A stretch of 64,000 nt of DNA from Chinchilla lanigera (taxonomy: Eukaryota; Chordata; Mammalia; Rodentia; Chinchillidae): positions 5,885,088 to 5,949,087 of the forward strand of contig NW_004955470.1 in assembly GCF_000276665.1 (NCBI RefSeq), read 5' to 3'. Both the position numbers and the translations under genes were made by a program. Shown piece by piece: positions 35,640-46,899 of the stretch. The notes beneath the pieces are model-generated. The model searched no databases and had not been told where the DNA came from. It saw only the letters and a list, made by a program, of their open reading frames with translations. The first letter of the stretch is position 1; the number at the start of each line of letters is the position of its first letter.

Positions 35640-36170
35640 CCTGGGAATATATTTTATTTGTAAACATTTATTTTTGAGCTTGCAGTACATATGATTACAT
35701 TCCTCGTGGGGAGGTGGTCCATGCACATGATGTATCTTCATTCTATGTCCCGTCTCCCTCTGCTCCCTCTCTACTCTCCACCTTTCGGTCCCTTTCCCTT
35801 TTGCAAAAGATCCATTTTCTTGTTCCCTATTATCTATCTTTCATTTATACTTTGGGTTTTCATGTAAGAGAAGACCTGCATTATTAAGCCTGTCAATCTG
35901 GCTTATTTACTGAAGGTTATGGTCTCAAGGTGTGTTCCTACAAGTGACTTAAGCTCATCCTTCTTTCTAGCAGAGTCGTACTCCACTGTGTGTAAATACT
36001 GAATGTTCTTTATTCATTTATCTGTTGATAGACATATAGGCTGCTTCCAAGATTTAGCCATTGTGAGTACCGCTGCTATGAAGATGGTAGCGGATGAAGT
36101 GCCGTAATGTGATGCATTTAACTCTTTCAGGAAGACACCTACAAGGGCAATAGCTGGGTTGAGTAGAAGA
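35640..36170 (-). mobile_element. L1 3' end, antisense, rodent-type
   Basis: The plus strand carries a C-rich ctctgctccctctctactct patch, then tatactttgggttttcatgt, catccttctttctagcagag, tcatttatctgttgatagac, ataggctgcttccaagattt and gccattgtgagtaccgctgc. This is the reversed 3' part of an L1. The segment at 44225-44768 is a closely related copy. Confidence 0.8.
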
Positions 36171-36174
36171 GAAA

Positions 36175-37846
36175 AGGGAATTTAAGTGAAGCCACTACCC
36201 TAGTAGGAGGGCTGGTGGGTGGAGGGTAGAAGTCCACACTGGTAGGAGTCTTGTTTCCCAGGAATCTTTAGCTAGTGCTTAGGGCATTCTTGTGATGCTC
36301 TGATGGTATCTATAGTCTGGAAGGCCCTAGGGACTCTTTTGAGCAGCCTTCTCCCACCCTGGGAGGCAGCTCTAGAAACAGAGAGTGGGGTTTAGCTCCA
36401 GGGCTGGCACCTGAAGCCTCGGACCCAGGGAGATCAGGAGTTGCCGGAGCCCCAGAGGTGTGGCCCCCCTGCTGTCCTGGCTGGCATCCTCTTCACCGGA
36501 ATCCACCCTCCTCCTGCTCTCACCCAAACAGGACTATTAACTCCGCTCCAGCACAGAAAAGCTGCGACTGCTAAATTTAGCTCTTTTTCTTGCTGAGCTT
36601 CCCCGGGGAATGGAGGCCCTGCATCCGGGGAGACAGGACAGAGAATTCTGCTTGTCCCCTAGTCCTGCCCCGTGATTGGGCAGCATGTTCTTTATTCTTA
36701 TTCTGGAACCTTATTGGAAAGAGTTCAGCAGTTTACGTGGCAGGAGGTGGGGGCTGTGTGGAGGACACACAGGTGACACGCAAAGGACGAGATGACAGAG
36801 GGCCCGGGAGGGGGCGGAGAGCCTCGTCCTACAGTGCTGCACACACACCTGGCCTCCTCTCCCGGGACTCAGTCCCAACCCCCGAGGGCTCCATCCCAGG
36901 CAGACATCCCTTCCACCCTTCACCTGCCTGCCTGCTCCTCAGAACCCAGCAAGGAGATGCTGCCTCCGGCTGGGCCCTGCTGGGTCTCCTTCCTCCACCA
37001 AACCTCTGCAGGCATGAAGCTCCTGAGTCCTCCAGAGAGCCAGGTTACGAATCAGGCATTGGGCGGATGAGACGTGCAAAGGACAAGTGCAAAAGTCCCG
37101 AGCCACATCGACCCGCTCGCTGTGACAGGTGGCTCCGCTGTGCTCTGGGCTGGTTTGAATGGATTCCTCTACCAGAGCTCCTGTCACCTTATACTGAAGC
37201 GACCACCCATACCCAAGCCTCATCCTCTGCAGGGTAAACCTCTTTCGAGCAGGAGCCATGCCAAATCCCATATTTACTGTGTTATTTCCGGAGCTTTGTG
37301 TGGATGGAGCGGGAACTCAAGAAATGTACAAATTCCCACCATAACCAAACAGCAATGAACAGATGAGTGTGAGGTTTCAGAGACCAGAGTTGGGAGGAAG
37401 AAGAGTAGAAATGGGGCTTAAAAAGTAGGGATGAGAACTCCCAAATTAACTGTGACTGAAGTCAAGTCTCACAGTAACACTGTTATCCCAAATGGGTAAC
37501 TTTCATTGTGTTTCTGCATGAAAAATTTTATTTTTCTTTGTGTATGCTTCAATTGGAGTCTTGTAAATACACTTTTTTCTATATCCATATATTGCAAAAA
37601 CCTGCTGAGTTCAATTCTAATTTTCATATAGTAATAAATTATTAGGATTTTTTACATAATGTCTCCATTTATAGTAATTCCACTTTTCTATTAAAGGAAA
37701 ACATTTATTTTTTTAGAGGTCAAGGTGAGTTCAACCAAAGAAAAATGAACCAGAGGACCATTTATAGAAATGGCATACCATGCCTTCTATCTCCTATGGT
37801 TTGTAAGCTCCTGGTTTATTGTTGGTTCCATAATAACAAGGAAGTG
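36175..37846. other. Intronic sequence, unassigned, GC-richer at 36.4-37.2 kb
   Basis: A 215-codon frame at 36590-37237 has no recognisable domain. CpG density is not that of an island. No exon is called. Confidence 0.35.
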
Positions 37847-37847
37847 C

Positions 37848-37925
37848 AAGCTGGGAACACTGCTTAGTGGTTGAGCTTGTGCCCAGCATGTGCAAAGGCC
37901 CTGGGTTCAATTCCCAGAAACCTCT
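37848..37925 (+). mobile_element. ID SINE, diverged
   Basis: gctgggaacactgcttagtg, gagcttgtgcccagcatgtg, caaaggccctgggttcaatt and cccagaaacc form a complete but diverged ID body. Confidence 0.82.
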
Positions 37926-38148
37926 GCCCCCACCTCCAGGAAAAACATTACAAGAAATAGCTAATGTGTGCTCCTAAGCACAACTCTTTAAACTATGATT
38001 CATAGTGTCAAAAATGTTATTAAATATTTTTAAGGAATAAAAATGCAAGGTCACAGCTTTTTGGCTTCTTATTTGTATTCGTAGGCTGGTAGACAAAAAT
38101 AACAACCCAACACACCTCTTCTATTTCCCACTGCCCATTTTCAGTCTT

Positions 38149-38200
38149 AAGGCAGCCTACATAAAATCCTACATAAGGCAGTCTGCATAAAATCCACCAT
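38149..38200. repeat. 26-bp tandem duplication (2 copies)
   Basis: The units at 38149-38174 and 38175-38200 share aaggcag.ct.cataaaatcc and differ at a few positions. Confidence 0.88.
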
Positions 38201-38694
38201 TAAGTACACATTTTTCATTTCTCAAGGATTTGCTATAGCTTTCTAGCAAGAGCCTCCAGGTGGATGTTGTAGACTTGCAAAGGCCAAAACCAAAGGCCAA
38301 AATCTGCCTGAGGAGGAGACTCAGACCACTAACTGGGCAGCTGGAGGGCGGATTTGGTGTGAGCCAGAAACGGCACCAAGGGGTAGCCGGAGGAATTCAG
38401 CCCAGGGCACCAGGGAGGGGGCGGATGTACGCTAACATTACAAAGGAAGCCAGGAGAAGCCCCCGGGGTGGGAGGATGAGAAGCTCTTAAGAACAGGACC
38501 CTGGCCATCACTCTGACATTGTTTGCGTTGCTTTCTCTAAGTCCCTCCCGTGCCCACCCTGGGAGCTAGTGGAGTCTCTAGAAGAGCATTTTCCACTAGA
38601 AATACCATGAGCTGCCTATACAGTTATAATTTTCCTGGTAGGTATACATTTTTTAAAAGAGCAAAAAGCAACAGTGATAACAACTTTAGTCATA

Positions 38695-38995
38695 CTCCCA
38701 GCCTTGTGTATCCAGGAGTTTCATACCTGAGGATTCAACCCATCACAGATAGAAAATACTAGAAAAAGTTACTGGGCCTGTACTGAACGTGTAGAGACTT
38801 TTCTGCTGTTATTCCCTAAACAATACAGTTTAAGAACTCTTTATACTGTGTTAGGTATTCTAAGTCATGCAGGGATGATTTCAAGTATACAGGAGGCTAT
38901 GTGTAGGTTCTATGCAAAAACACTTTATATAAGGGGCTTAAGCAGCAATGGATTTGGGACCCGTTTGGGCGTCCTGGAGCCCGTGGATACCAAGG
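38695..38995 (+). mobile_element. MER2-like Tigger DNA transposon
   Basis: ttcatacctgaggattcaac, gggcctgtactgaacgtgta, ttattccctaaacaatacag, gtgttaggtattctaagtca, gatgatttcaagtatacagg and ataaggggcttaagcagcaa parallel the element at 20905-21360. Confidence 0.82.
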
Positions 38996-39624
38996 ACAGC
39001 CGTATTATTTTACTTAACCCAGTACATCCCAAATATGATTATTTCCACATTACCAGTGATGCCATTTACATTTTTTCCATATGAAGTGTTCACAACCCTG
39101 TGTGTATCCTACACTTCCACTCCACTCCAGCGTAGCTATAGTGTCCCTGGCTGGGCCAGCACTCTCTCTATTTTAGGGGGCTCAGGCCCCACGCTCTGCT
39201 CTTCACTGAGTGTCCCAGGATGGGATCCCAAACCACTGAAAGCCTTCAGATGTGGACAGCTTGATTCATTTAACTCATTAGCTTCCCAGTGACAAGGGGC
39301 TATACTGCCAGGTCCCTACATCTATGCCCACAAATGTATTCTTCTTGATCAGATCTCTTGAGATAGCCTAGAAGTGTGCTCTTCAACGGTGAGCAAAAAT
39401 GCTCTGGAAAATGTCTTCCGATTTTATGTGGGTGTTCAGAGCCACCAGCCATCGCAGGAGGCAGCCACGCAAGACGAGGTCCCCTTCCCCTACTCTTTTC
39501 CGTATACATGAACATGTTTAGTCCCAATCACCTTAATAAACAGATTTCCTTAATGACAAAGCAGTCCCTTTCCATTTTCTTTATCCCTAAAAGATGGGAT
39601 TTCATTTGTAATATGCAATTCTGA

Positions 39625-39676
39625 GATTTTGTAGGCACTTATAAGCACTTGATTTTGTAGGCACTTATAAGCACAT
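39625..39676. repeat. 26-bp tandem duplication (2 copies)
   Basis: The unit starting gattttgtaggcacttataa at 39625-39650 is repeated at 39651-39676 with one mismatch. Confidence 0.95.
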
Positions 39677-41049
39677 GAAAATAAAGATGATCCAGCAGAG
39701 TCGTTTTTCCTGGACAGGTAACTCTCTAGCATCTTTGGAAAGACTGCTTGGGGTGGAGGGGGACCTCAAAATGCTCCAACGGGGCTGTTAATAAATATTA
39801 GTCATGACTTTTTCAGGGATGACATTCACCTCACTACCTGAGAGGTCCAGACGACAGTCAGCTGCCCAAACTCATCCAGACAAAATTGATTATTTTTCTG
39901 GCGAGGGGTGCAGATGAAATTCTCAAATGAATTGCCTGAGAAGTCAGTTTGACATAATATCCCATAAAATCTTTGCTGCGTGGAGGAGTCGTGGAAAGTT
40001 TCATTAACACAGTGCTTCATTCCCCTCCAATCCCTCACACAAGCACGGTGATGGTTACAGCATCCAAGCTTAGGTGATTTATATGCAGGAAGCTGGGATC
40101 ATTGCATCTCAGCTGAACAGGATGCAATTTTCAGTCTAGCTTACACCTCTGATATTTAAACGTTGCACTGAATTTAGTGCATGCAAAAGATCAAATCCAA
40201 GGCCCAAGCAAGTATGTGCACTCACTTAGTTTTCTACAGAGGGAAGAGAATCTAGTTATACCAGATTAGTTATTCTAATTATACTAGATCTAGTTATTCA
40301 GCGAATCTAGTTACACATCAGTATACTGTACTGTTCTTTCCTCTTCCTACACGGGACCTGTGGTCTTTGGGAGCCCAGAACTTAGACCAATGAAATCTCA
40401 GCACACCAATGGCTACATGGGGAGAGTCAGCCCTTCAGTTCCCTTTGCTCTCCATTCCATTTCTTCTAAGAGGCGGCCCTTGCCATGCCTTGAAGTTGTG
40501 AAGGCAGCTGGTCTCTCAACCCAATCTCTCATCCTACCCTGAGGACTTCAGTTCAGGGGACAAGCCCACCCGGCCCATGATGAGCAGAGACCACAGAAAG
40601 TAGGAGGAAGCTGGCAAATGCACATTGCCTCAGCTAGGATCAGGGTCTTGCAGATCTGAGAGTCTTAAATGCCACATGGGCTCCTGCCACTTCCTCAGCT
40701 TGGTGGAGGGCACTGCAGACAGATGAGATGGCCCTCCGTCTGCCTTTCCCACCTCCATCCTGGAGGAGGGTGTGTGTAAGGCTGAGAATCTGGCTAACTT
40801 CAAAGAAGACTTTCCAAGCCAAATACCATTATTGAGAGTCCAGAGGTTTTGCAGAGAAAGAAAAGCAATGCAAGTTTCTGGGCCGTAGAACAAACATGTT
40901 AAGGAAGAACAATGCGTAAAATGTTGACCTAGGTTTCCATATACATCTCATTTTAACGTTAACTGTTTGTTTTAAATAGGCAAGGCATTCTGCTCTTGTA
41001 GAAGGCCCTGGGGATCTGAAGAAGGCGGTAGGTACCAGTAAGGACCCAG

Positions 41050-41094
41050 GGTCTGAGAACACCTGTTGGGTCTGAGAACACCTGTTGGGTCTGA
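41050..41094. repeat. 19-bp tandem repeat, 2.4 copies
   Basis: Unit ggtctgagaacacctgttg twice without a mismatch, then a partial ggtctga. Confidence 0.95.
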
Positions 41095-42567
41095 CAGCTC
41101 TGGCGGGTATTTGAAACACAATGAGTGGATCTGAGTTCTCTCTTCCTGGTTCTACATTAACTACAGAACCATAAACTTCCTTGTGTCCTTTATAATGAGA
41201 ACAATAAAAGAAGCTCTACCTTCTCTACAGTTGAACACAACATGACATAACAATGGAGAGAAGTTTCAAAGATACTGTTTTACAAACATAAATAAGGTAG
41301 TCAGCAAATACCCAACTGGATCTGCATGCTGCAGTACATCTACTGCCTGCACCATAAAGTCTCATCCGGGATGCTCTGTGACATTGGTCCGTGAATTTTT
41401 CTCTGGAACCTTTTTGCACACTGCTAAGCTGTTCAAACATCAATCCTAAGTGTGTATCTCATCTGCAGAATTGGGCAACAGCAACTTGCTCTGTTTTTCC
41501 TGAACCTAACCCTACGTTCCAAGACCTGCGACATCTCCATACTTCTTCCCAGCTTGAAAATTTTAATCTCATCTGTGTGACAATAATCTGTAGCCAAGCA
41601 TCTCTTATCCACCCTTTGCACTGCTGTTTTAGTAGCTGCCTTGTTTTTAATGTTCCTCTTTCCACCCCTAGGAAGGCTACCGTCCTCTAACACCGCTAAT
41701 GGTGGCATGCCGGGGCCAAGCTGGGTGTTTGTAGAACACTGACTACCAAGATGCAGTCTCTGACTCATGCTTGGTGAAGTGCTGGGGTACTGTCACCAAA
41801 ATACTTGCAGGATTTGGAAAAATTCCACCTCAGTCTCAATTCCATGGGTATTGATTCTCACTACTTTACCAAAGCAAACCAAGCCCTCTGACTTATTTTG
41901 GGAATCTGGCCTTCTTGGGTGTTTGATATCAAGACAGTGGAAAACTTTCATTATCAGTGTAGATGGTGTCCACGATGGTTATCCACTTAAACCTCTGGCC
42001 ATTTACAGATGAACTGAGTGATTTCTAAATCTCTTCCATAAGGAGTGACTACTCCATGTACTGAGGGATTTGCATGAGAAGCTCCACATAAGAGCATGAG
42101 ATACAATTCGGAGGGAAAAGGAAGGATGGGTAAGTGCATAGTGCGTGGAGGCAGGTGTGCATATAGATATCGGGGTGGGACAGTTTCCCATTCATTAGGT
42201 GCTCCTGCTTAGGCCACAAATGACAATTAGTGCATGGGGGGGTGTGGTCCTGCAGACGAAGTTAAGAGCCTAGGAAAATAGCTCTAGTAGTGAATGTCTC
42301 CCTACTGATGCCTGGCTTCCCCAGGCACTGGAGAATTCTGTGATATTCTCACCAGATATTTTGGTTGCTATGTGTAGAAGAAAACACACAGATATAGAAC
42401 AGCTGCTTTTTTGGAGATGATGTGTGTATTTTCAAAAAAAAAAAGTATGATATTTAAAATAGTTACAGATTTATGTAAAGGTGCCATAAAATGTATTGGG
42501 AAGTCCCGAGCAAACTTCACTCAGCCTCTGCCAATGTTGACATCTTGTTTTTGTGTGTGTATGGGTC

Positions 42568-42645
42568 TTTGTTGGAGAGTGAGGGAGGGTTGGCCCATAC
42601 TAAGCATGAGCTCTGTCACTGAACCCTACCTCCAGACCCAAATGT
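42568..42645 (-). mobile_element. Diverged ID SINE, antisense
   Basis: ggcccatactaagcatgagc, tctgtcactgaaccctacct and ccagaccc keep the reversed ID order. It is strongly decayed. Confidence 0.55.
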
Positions 42646-42699
42646 CAGCATCCTTCATAGCTAGAACCATGTTAAAACCAGGGAACTGGCGCTGGAATA

Positions 42700-44224
42700 A
42701 TCCACGTAGCATGTTCAGAAGTTCACCCGCTATTTACAGGGTCAGCATGTGTGTGCACATGTGTATTTATTATTGCAAATAATTTTATCACAAGTGCAGT
42801 TACATGCAACAATCTACTACAATCAAGACGTTTAACTTCACCATCCCCCAATGTCCTTTCACGCTACCTTTTGAGAGTCTTTGAGAGTCACCCGTTACCC
42901 TATTCTTAAGCACTAGTAACCCCTAATCCATTCTCCAGCTCTATAATTATGTCATTATACAAATGTTACATAAGGGCATGAAGTCCGTATATTTTTGAAA
43001 CTGGCCTTCCCCCCACTTGGCCTAAATTCCTTGAGATTCATCCAAGTTTTATGTATCAATATTCATTCTTTTTATTACTGAATCGTATTGGATATTATGA
43101 ACATTTAGGTAGTTTCCAGCTTTTGGCCATTACAAATAAAGCTGCTATGTACCTTCTTGTACAAGTTGCTGTGCAAAAAAATAAATTTTCATTTCTTTGG
43201 GACGTATGCCCAAGAGTGTGACTGCTGGGTCCATTTTTAGCTGTAAAAGGAGCTGCCGAAGTGTTTTCTGGAGTGGCTGTGCCATTCTGTGTTTTCACCA
43301 ATACTGTGTTTAGTGATCTGAGTGCTCTGCATTCTTGCCAGCATTTGGTGCTATCATTCTTCTTTATTTTAGCCACTGTGGGAGATACAGTGACATCTCA
43401 TTGCGGCTTCAAGCAGTATTTTTCTAATAGTTAATGATCAATATTTTTCATGTATTTCTTTGCCATCTGCTTATCTGCTTTAGTGAAATGTCAGTTTATC
43501 TTTTGCCCGTTTTTCTACTTAATTAACTTCTTTGGGGGTTTTAAAAAATAGCTTCTAGGTACGAGTTCTTTGTTGGACATTTGGTTTACAAAATTTTCCC
43601 TCAGTCTCATTTCTCACTGCTTCCTCTTAACCCGTCTTTTACAAAGAAAAAGTTATGACTATGCTAAAGGTCCAGCTTATCAATTTTTTTCCTAAAGATT
43701 TTCTTCTATGATTTTTGAATTAGTTTCTATCGCTGCTCTAAGAAATTACACAAATGTGGTGGCTTGAAGGAACTGAAGTTTATTTACCATCTGGAGGTTA
43801 GAAATCAGTCTCAGTGGGTTAAAACTGAGATGTTACCAGGTTGTGTTACTTTTGGAGGCTCAAGGAGGGGTGGCTTCCTTGTCTTCCCCAGCTTTGAGAT
43901 GCTGCCTCCTTGCTTTGGCTTGTGTTCCCCTTTCCACCTTCAAATCCAGCAGCGTGGCATCTTCAGAACTGTCACTGAGTGTGCCATGGAAGGTGACACA
44001 GCCACAGGTTCTTAGCCTAGGAGGATGTGGACGGCTTTGTGAGGCGCATTTTTCTATCAAATTTTCCCTAGAAGTTTTATAGTTTTGTTTTCTATTTAAG
44101 TCCATGATATATTTTGAGTAAAGTTTGGTGAAAAATTTAGGTGCAGGTTTTTTTTTTTTTTTTTTCAGAGTTGGGGTGGGCCTATGAATGTTTGATTGTA
44201 CCATTTATTGAAGAAGTCATTCTT
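42700..44224 (-). mobile_element. Old L1 (ORF2 3' part and 3' UTR), antisense, split by an LTR
   Basis: The plus strand shows reversed L1 words: gtgtgactgctgggtccatt, cattcttgccagcatttggt, ttatcttttgcccgtttttc, gagttctttgttggacattt and ggtccagcttatcaattttt. After the LTR at 43716-44000 come agaagttttatagttttgtt, tccatgatatattttgagta and tgtaccatttattgaagaag. It is a dead relic. Confidence 0.85.
43716..44000 (-). mobile_element. MLT1-like LTR, antisense, nested in L1
   Basis: gaattagtttctatcgctgc, tctaagaaattacacaaatg, ggaggttagaaatcagtctc and a later cttccttgtcttccccagct follow a reversed MLT1-type LTR. The L1 reading resumes beyond it. Confidence 0.65.
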
Positions 44225-44768
44225 TTTATTTTTAAAAAATTAGCCCTTTTAAAAGTCCATTCTGGTGACACATGATAAGAGCATTCCGTATGGGAAGTTG
44301 ATACATATGCATACAGCATCTTAGTCTTTTTTATTTTCTTCTCTTCTTCCCTCTTTCCTATCTCCCTCCATTCTAGATCCCCTCTTCCCATCTGCAAAAG
44401 GCCTACCTTCTTCTTTCGTACTACCTTGTATTTCTCTCTTTAAATTATTTATACTTTAGGTTTCTCATGTAAGAGAAACTATGTGATATTTAACCTTCCA
44501 CGTCTGCTTTATTTTGCTTAGCATTATAGTCTCAAAGTATATCTATTTTCCTACACAAACTCAAATTTATCCTTCCTTATGGCAGAGTAGTACTCTAGTA
44601 TATATAAGTACCACATTTTCTTTATACATTTATCTGTTGATGGACATATAGACTGCTTGCAGTATTTAGCTATTGTGAGTTGGGCTGCTATAAACATGGT
44701 TGTGAATATATCACTGCAATGTGTCTTTAACTCTTTGGGGAGGATAAACAGAAGAGATGTTAAAGAAC
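44225..44768 (-). mobile_element. L1 3' end, antisense, rodent-type
   Basis: tttatactttaggtttctca, ttatggcagagtagtactct, tacatttatctgttgatgga, catatagactgcttgcagta and gctattgtgagttgggctgc match the copy at 35640-36170. It lies next to the older L1 in the same orientation. Confidence 0.82.
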
Positions 44769-44776
44769 TTCAAGAG

Positions 44777-45232
44777 TGCATCAGTTAGCTTTCTGTTACT
44801 CTGACAAAATACCTGATGTAAACAACTTAGAGAGGTGCAAGAATTTACTTTGGCTCACAATTTCAGGGGATTCAGCCCATGCTTAGCTGGCTCCAGTGCT
44901 GGGGGACTGTGGATCAGAACATCATGGTGGGAGGGTGTGGTGGCAGGAAGGTGCTCATTTCGCAGTAGCCAGGAAGCAGACAGTGGAGGAAAGAGTCAGG
45001 GAGGATGGGGTTGGGGGCCAGGTACAGTCCCCAAGGTCACATCTCCATGATCCACTCCCTTCAGCTGGGGCCCACCTCCTGTTTCCACCACCTCACATAT
45101 TTCCATCAAATTGTGGTTTTATTAGTGGATCAATCCACTTGAAGAAGTTAAAGCCCTTGTGAGCCAATCACCTTCCAAAAGCCCTACCTGCGAAGACATG
45201 AACTTTTTGGGGGACACACTGGATACAAACCA
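44777..45232 (-). mobile_element. Rodent MaLR LTR (ORR1/MT-like), antisense
   Basis: It begins tgcatcagttagctttctgt and contains caaaatacctgatgtaaaca, tggctcacaatttcagggga and atgatccactcccttcagct. It ends ttttgggggacacactggat-acaaacca, the reversed MaLR LTR order. Confidence 0.82.
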
Positions 45233-45275
45233 GGAGAGAGAGAGAGAGAAAGAGAGAAAGAAAGAGACAAAGAGT
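45233..45275. repeat. (GA)n/(GAAA)n purine microsatellite
   Basis: About 40 bases of gagagagaga and gaaagagaaagaaag directly after the LTR end. Confidence 0.9.
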
Positions 45276-45279
45276 TAGC

Positions 45280-45808
45280 TCAGTACTGTAGTTCACTCTT
45301 TGCCCTTGGCTTTATTTTTTGCAATTTTAATTACTCATGATCAATCAAGATTATAAAAAATTAAATAGAAAATTTCAGAAATAAACAATACTTAAGTTTT
45401 AATTTGTGTACTATTCTGGGTAGCATGGTGAAATCGTGGGCTATCTGCTCTTTTCTCATCTGGGACATTAATCATCCTTTCATCCACTGTATCCACGCTG
45501 TGTATGCTACTTGCCCGTTAGTCACTCAGAAGCCTTCTTAGTTATCAGACTGACCATGGTACAACAACATATTTTGGGTGTATGTTTGTGGAGGGAGATT
45601 GAGAACATTCACATAGCTGTTCTTTCAGTATTTGTTATAATTATTGTATTTTATTATTTTAAATATTTTATGGTCTGATTTTAAATTAAAATTTATCATA
45701 GTAAAGTATGTCCAGGAATAAACTTCGTGTATGTGGGTTTTGGTATAATCTGTGGTTTTGTGGGGGTCTTGGGACATATCCCTTGTAGGTAGGGTGGGAT
45801 GGCTGCAG
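45280..45808 (+). mobile_element. Internally deleted Tigger element
   Basis: The left part has aaaatttcagaaataaacaa, tactattctgggtagcatgg, ctgtatccacgctgtgtatg and cttgcccgttagtcactcag. The right part has aaatttatcatagtaaagta and gtgggggtcttgggacatat-ccctt. The transposase core is missing. Confidence 0.82.
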
Positions 45809-45817
45809 TCACAGGGT

Positions 45818-46216
45818 TCTATAGTTTGCATGTTGTCTTGTCAGAGATTCATGTGTTGAAGGCTTAGGGCCCAAGGTGGAGCCCTTGGGAATGGTGGAAC
45901 CCTTAGGACAAGAGGCCTGGTGGGAAGTCCTCAAGTTCCTGGGGATGCTGCCTTGGGAGGGCTTACTGGTCTCCTGGACTGAGTCCTATAGTTCGCCAGT
46001 TGCAATAAAAGCCTGGTCCTGAACCTCAAATCCGGGCCCTGGCTCTCCACGCCCTCTGTGCATGTAACTCCTACTGCCGTGATCTGCCTCGAAGTCCTCA
46101 GGAATGCTGGGCTGATGGTCATGAAAGCACCACGGTCTTAAATTTTTAGACCCATGAACTAAATAAGCCTGTTTCCTTTGCAAAGCTAGGCTGCCCCAGA
46201 TGTATTAACAAAAAAG
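45818..46216 (+). mobile_element. MaLR-type LTR, sense
   Basis: The 5' part tctatagtttgcatgttgtc, a central ggtggagcccttgggaatgg and a 3' end ccatgaactaaataagcctg, tttcctttgcaaagctaggc fit a rodent MaLR LTR with its polyadenylation region. Confidence 0.72.
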
Positions 46217-46509
46217 CTGGCTCAAATTCCATGGTTAAGGATGTGGCTGTTTTTATTTTGTCTAGGAAACTATGGGTACATTATAAGCCCAGGTGGAAAG
46301 AACATCTAAGAAACAACAGAAGATGCTGGTGGGGTGAGGGAGTGATGTCAAAGGCACCAAAGGTAAGCAAGGTCAGGCATTTCTTTTTTTGAGATGGGAA
46401 AGAGGATGCATGGATCAAATTACAAAGTTGAAGGTGAAAACAGTGAAAATGTAGAGTGTTGCACTGTGCAGATGTGTGTGTTGCTGACATGAATGTGATT
46501 TAGTTAGGG

Positions 46510-46690
46510 CAGTGATGGCTTCCAAATCTGACTGATGATCAAGATTCACTGGGGAGGTCTTTAAAAATTCTGATTCCTAGGTCCAAGCCCCAGACATATG
46601 GAGTGAGAATCTCTAGTGGAAGGGGCCCAAGAATCTGCATTTTAAACTCTCTTCAGTGATTCAGATGGTTAAATCAGGTCTGGAGTTAAA
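46510..46690 (+). mobile_element. MER5A-like hAT-Charlie element
   Basis: cagtgatggcttccaaatct, attcactggggaggtcttta, aaaattctgattcctaggtc, caagccccagacatatggag, gagaatctctagtggaaggg and cccaagaatctgcattttaa reproduce the MER5A order. Confidence 0.82.
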
Positions 46691-46774
46691 AGTTGGGTTA
46701 AGATGTTTGACTGTGTACATATCAGAATCACAGAGGCAGAAAGTTACTTGATTTTTATTGTTGTTTGCTGCTTT

Positions 46775-46898
46775 GTTTTGAGTCAGGGCTTTGCTATGTT
46801 GTCCAGGCTGGTTTCTAACTCACGACCTCAAACAATCCTCCTAGCTCAGCTGCCCAAGTAGCTGGGATGACAGGCATGCACCACCATGCCCAGCTTGA
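46775..46898 (-). mobile_element. B1-like SINE, antisense
   Basis: ttgagtcagggctttgctat, gttgtccaggctggtttcta, agtagctgggatgacaggca and tgcaccaccatgcccagctt are a reversed 7SL-type SINE. Confidence 0.85.
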
Positions 46899-46899
46899 G

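Larger units (their letters stand above)
39000..42560. other. Intronic sequence, unassigned
   Basis: No exon was recognised. Two small tandem duplications are listed separately. The part after about 42400 may already belong to the antisense L1. Confidence 0.35.

Noticed and set aside
36590..37237. 215-codon frame in a GC-richer patch
   Set aside because: No domain, no splice context and no CpG-island character. Overlapping frames of similar length exist on minus.
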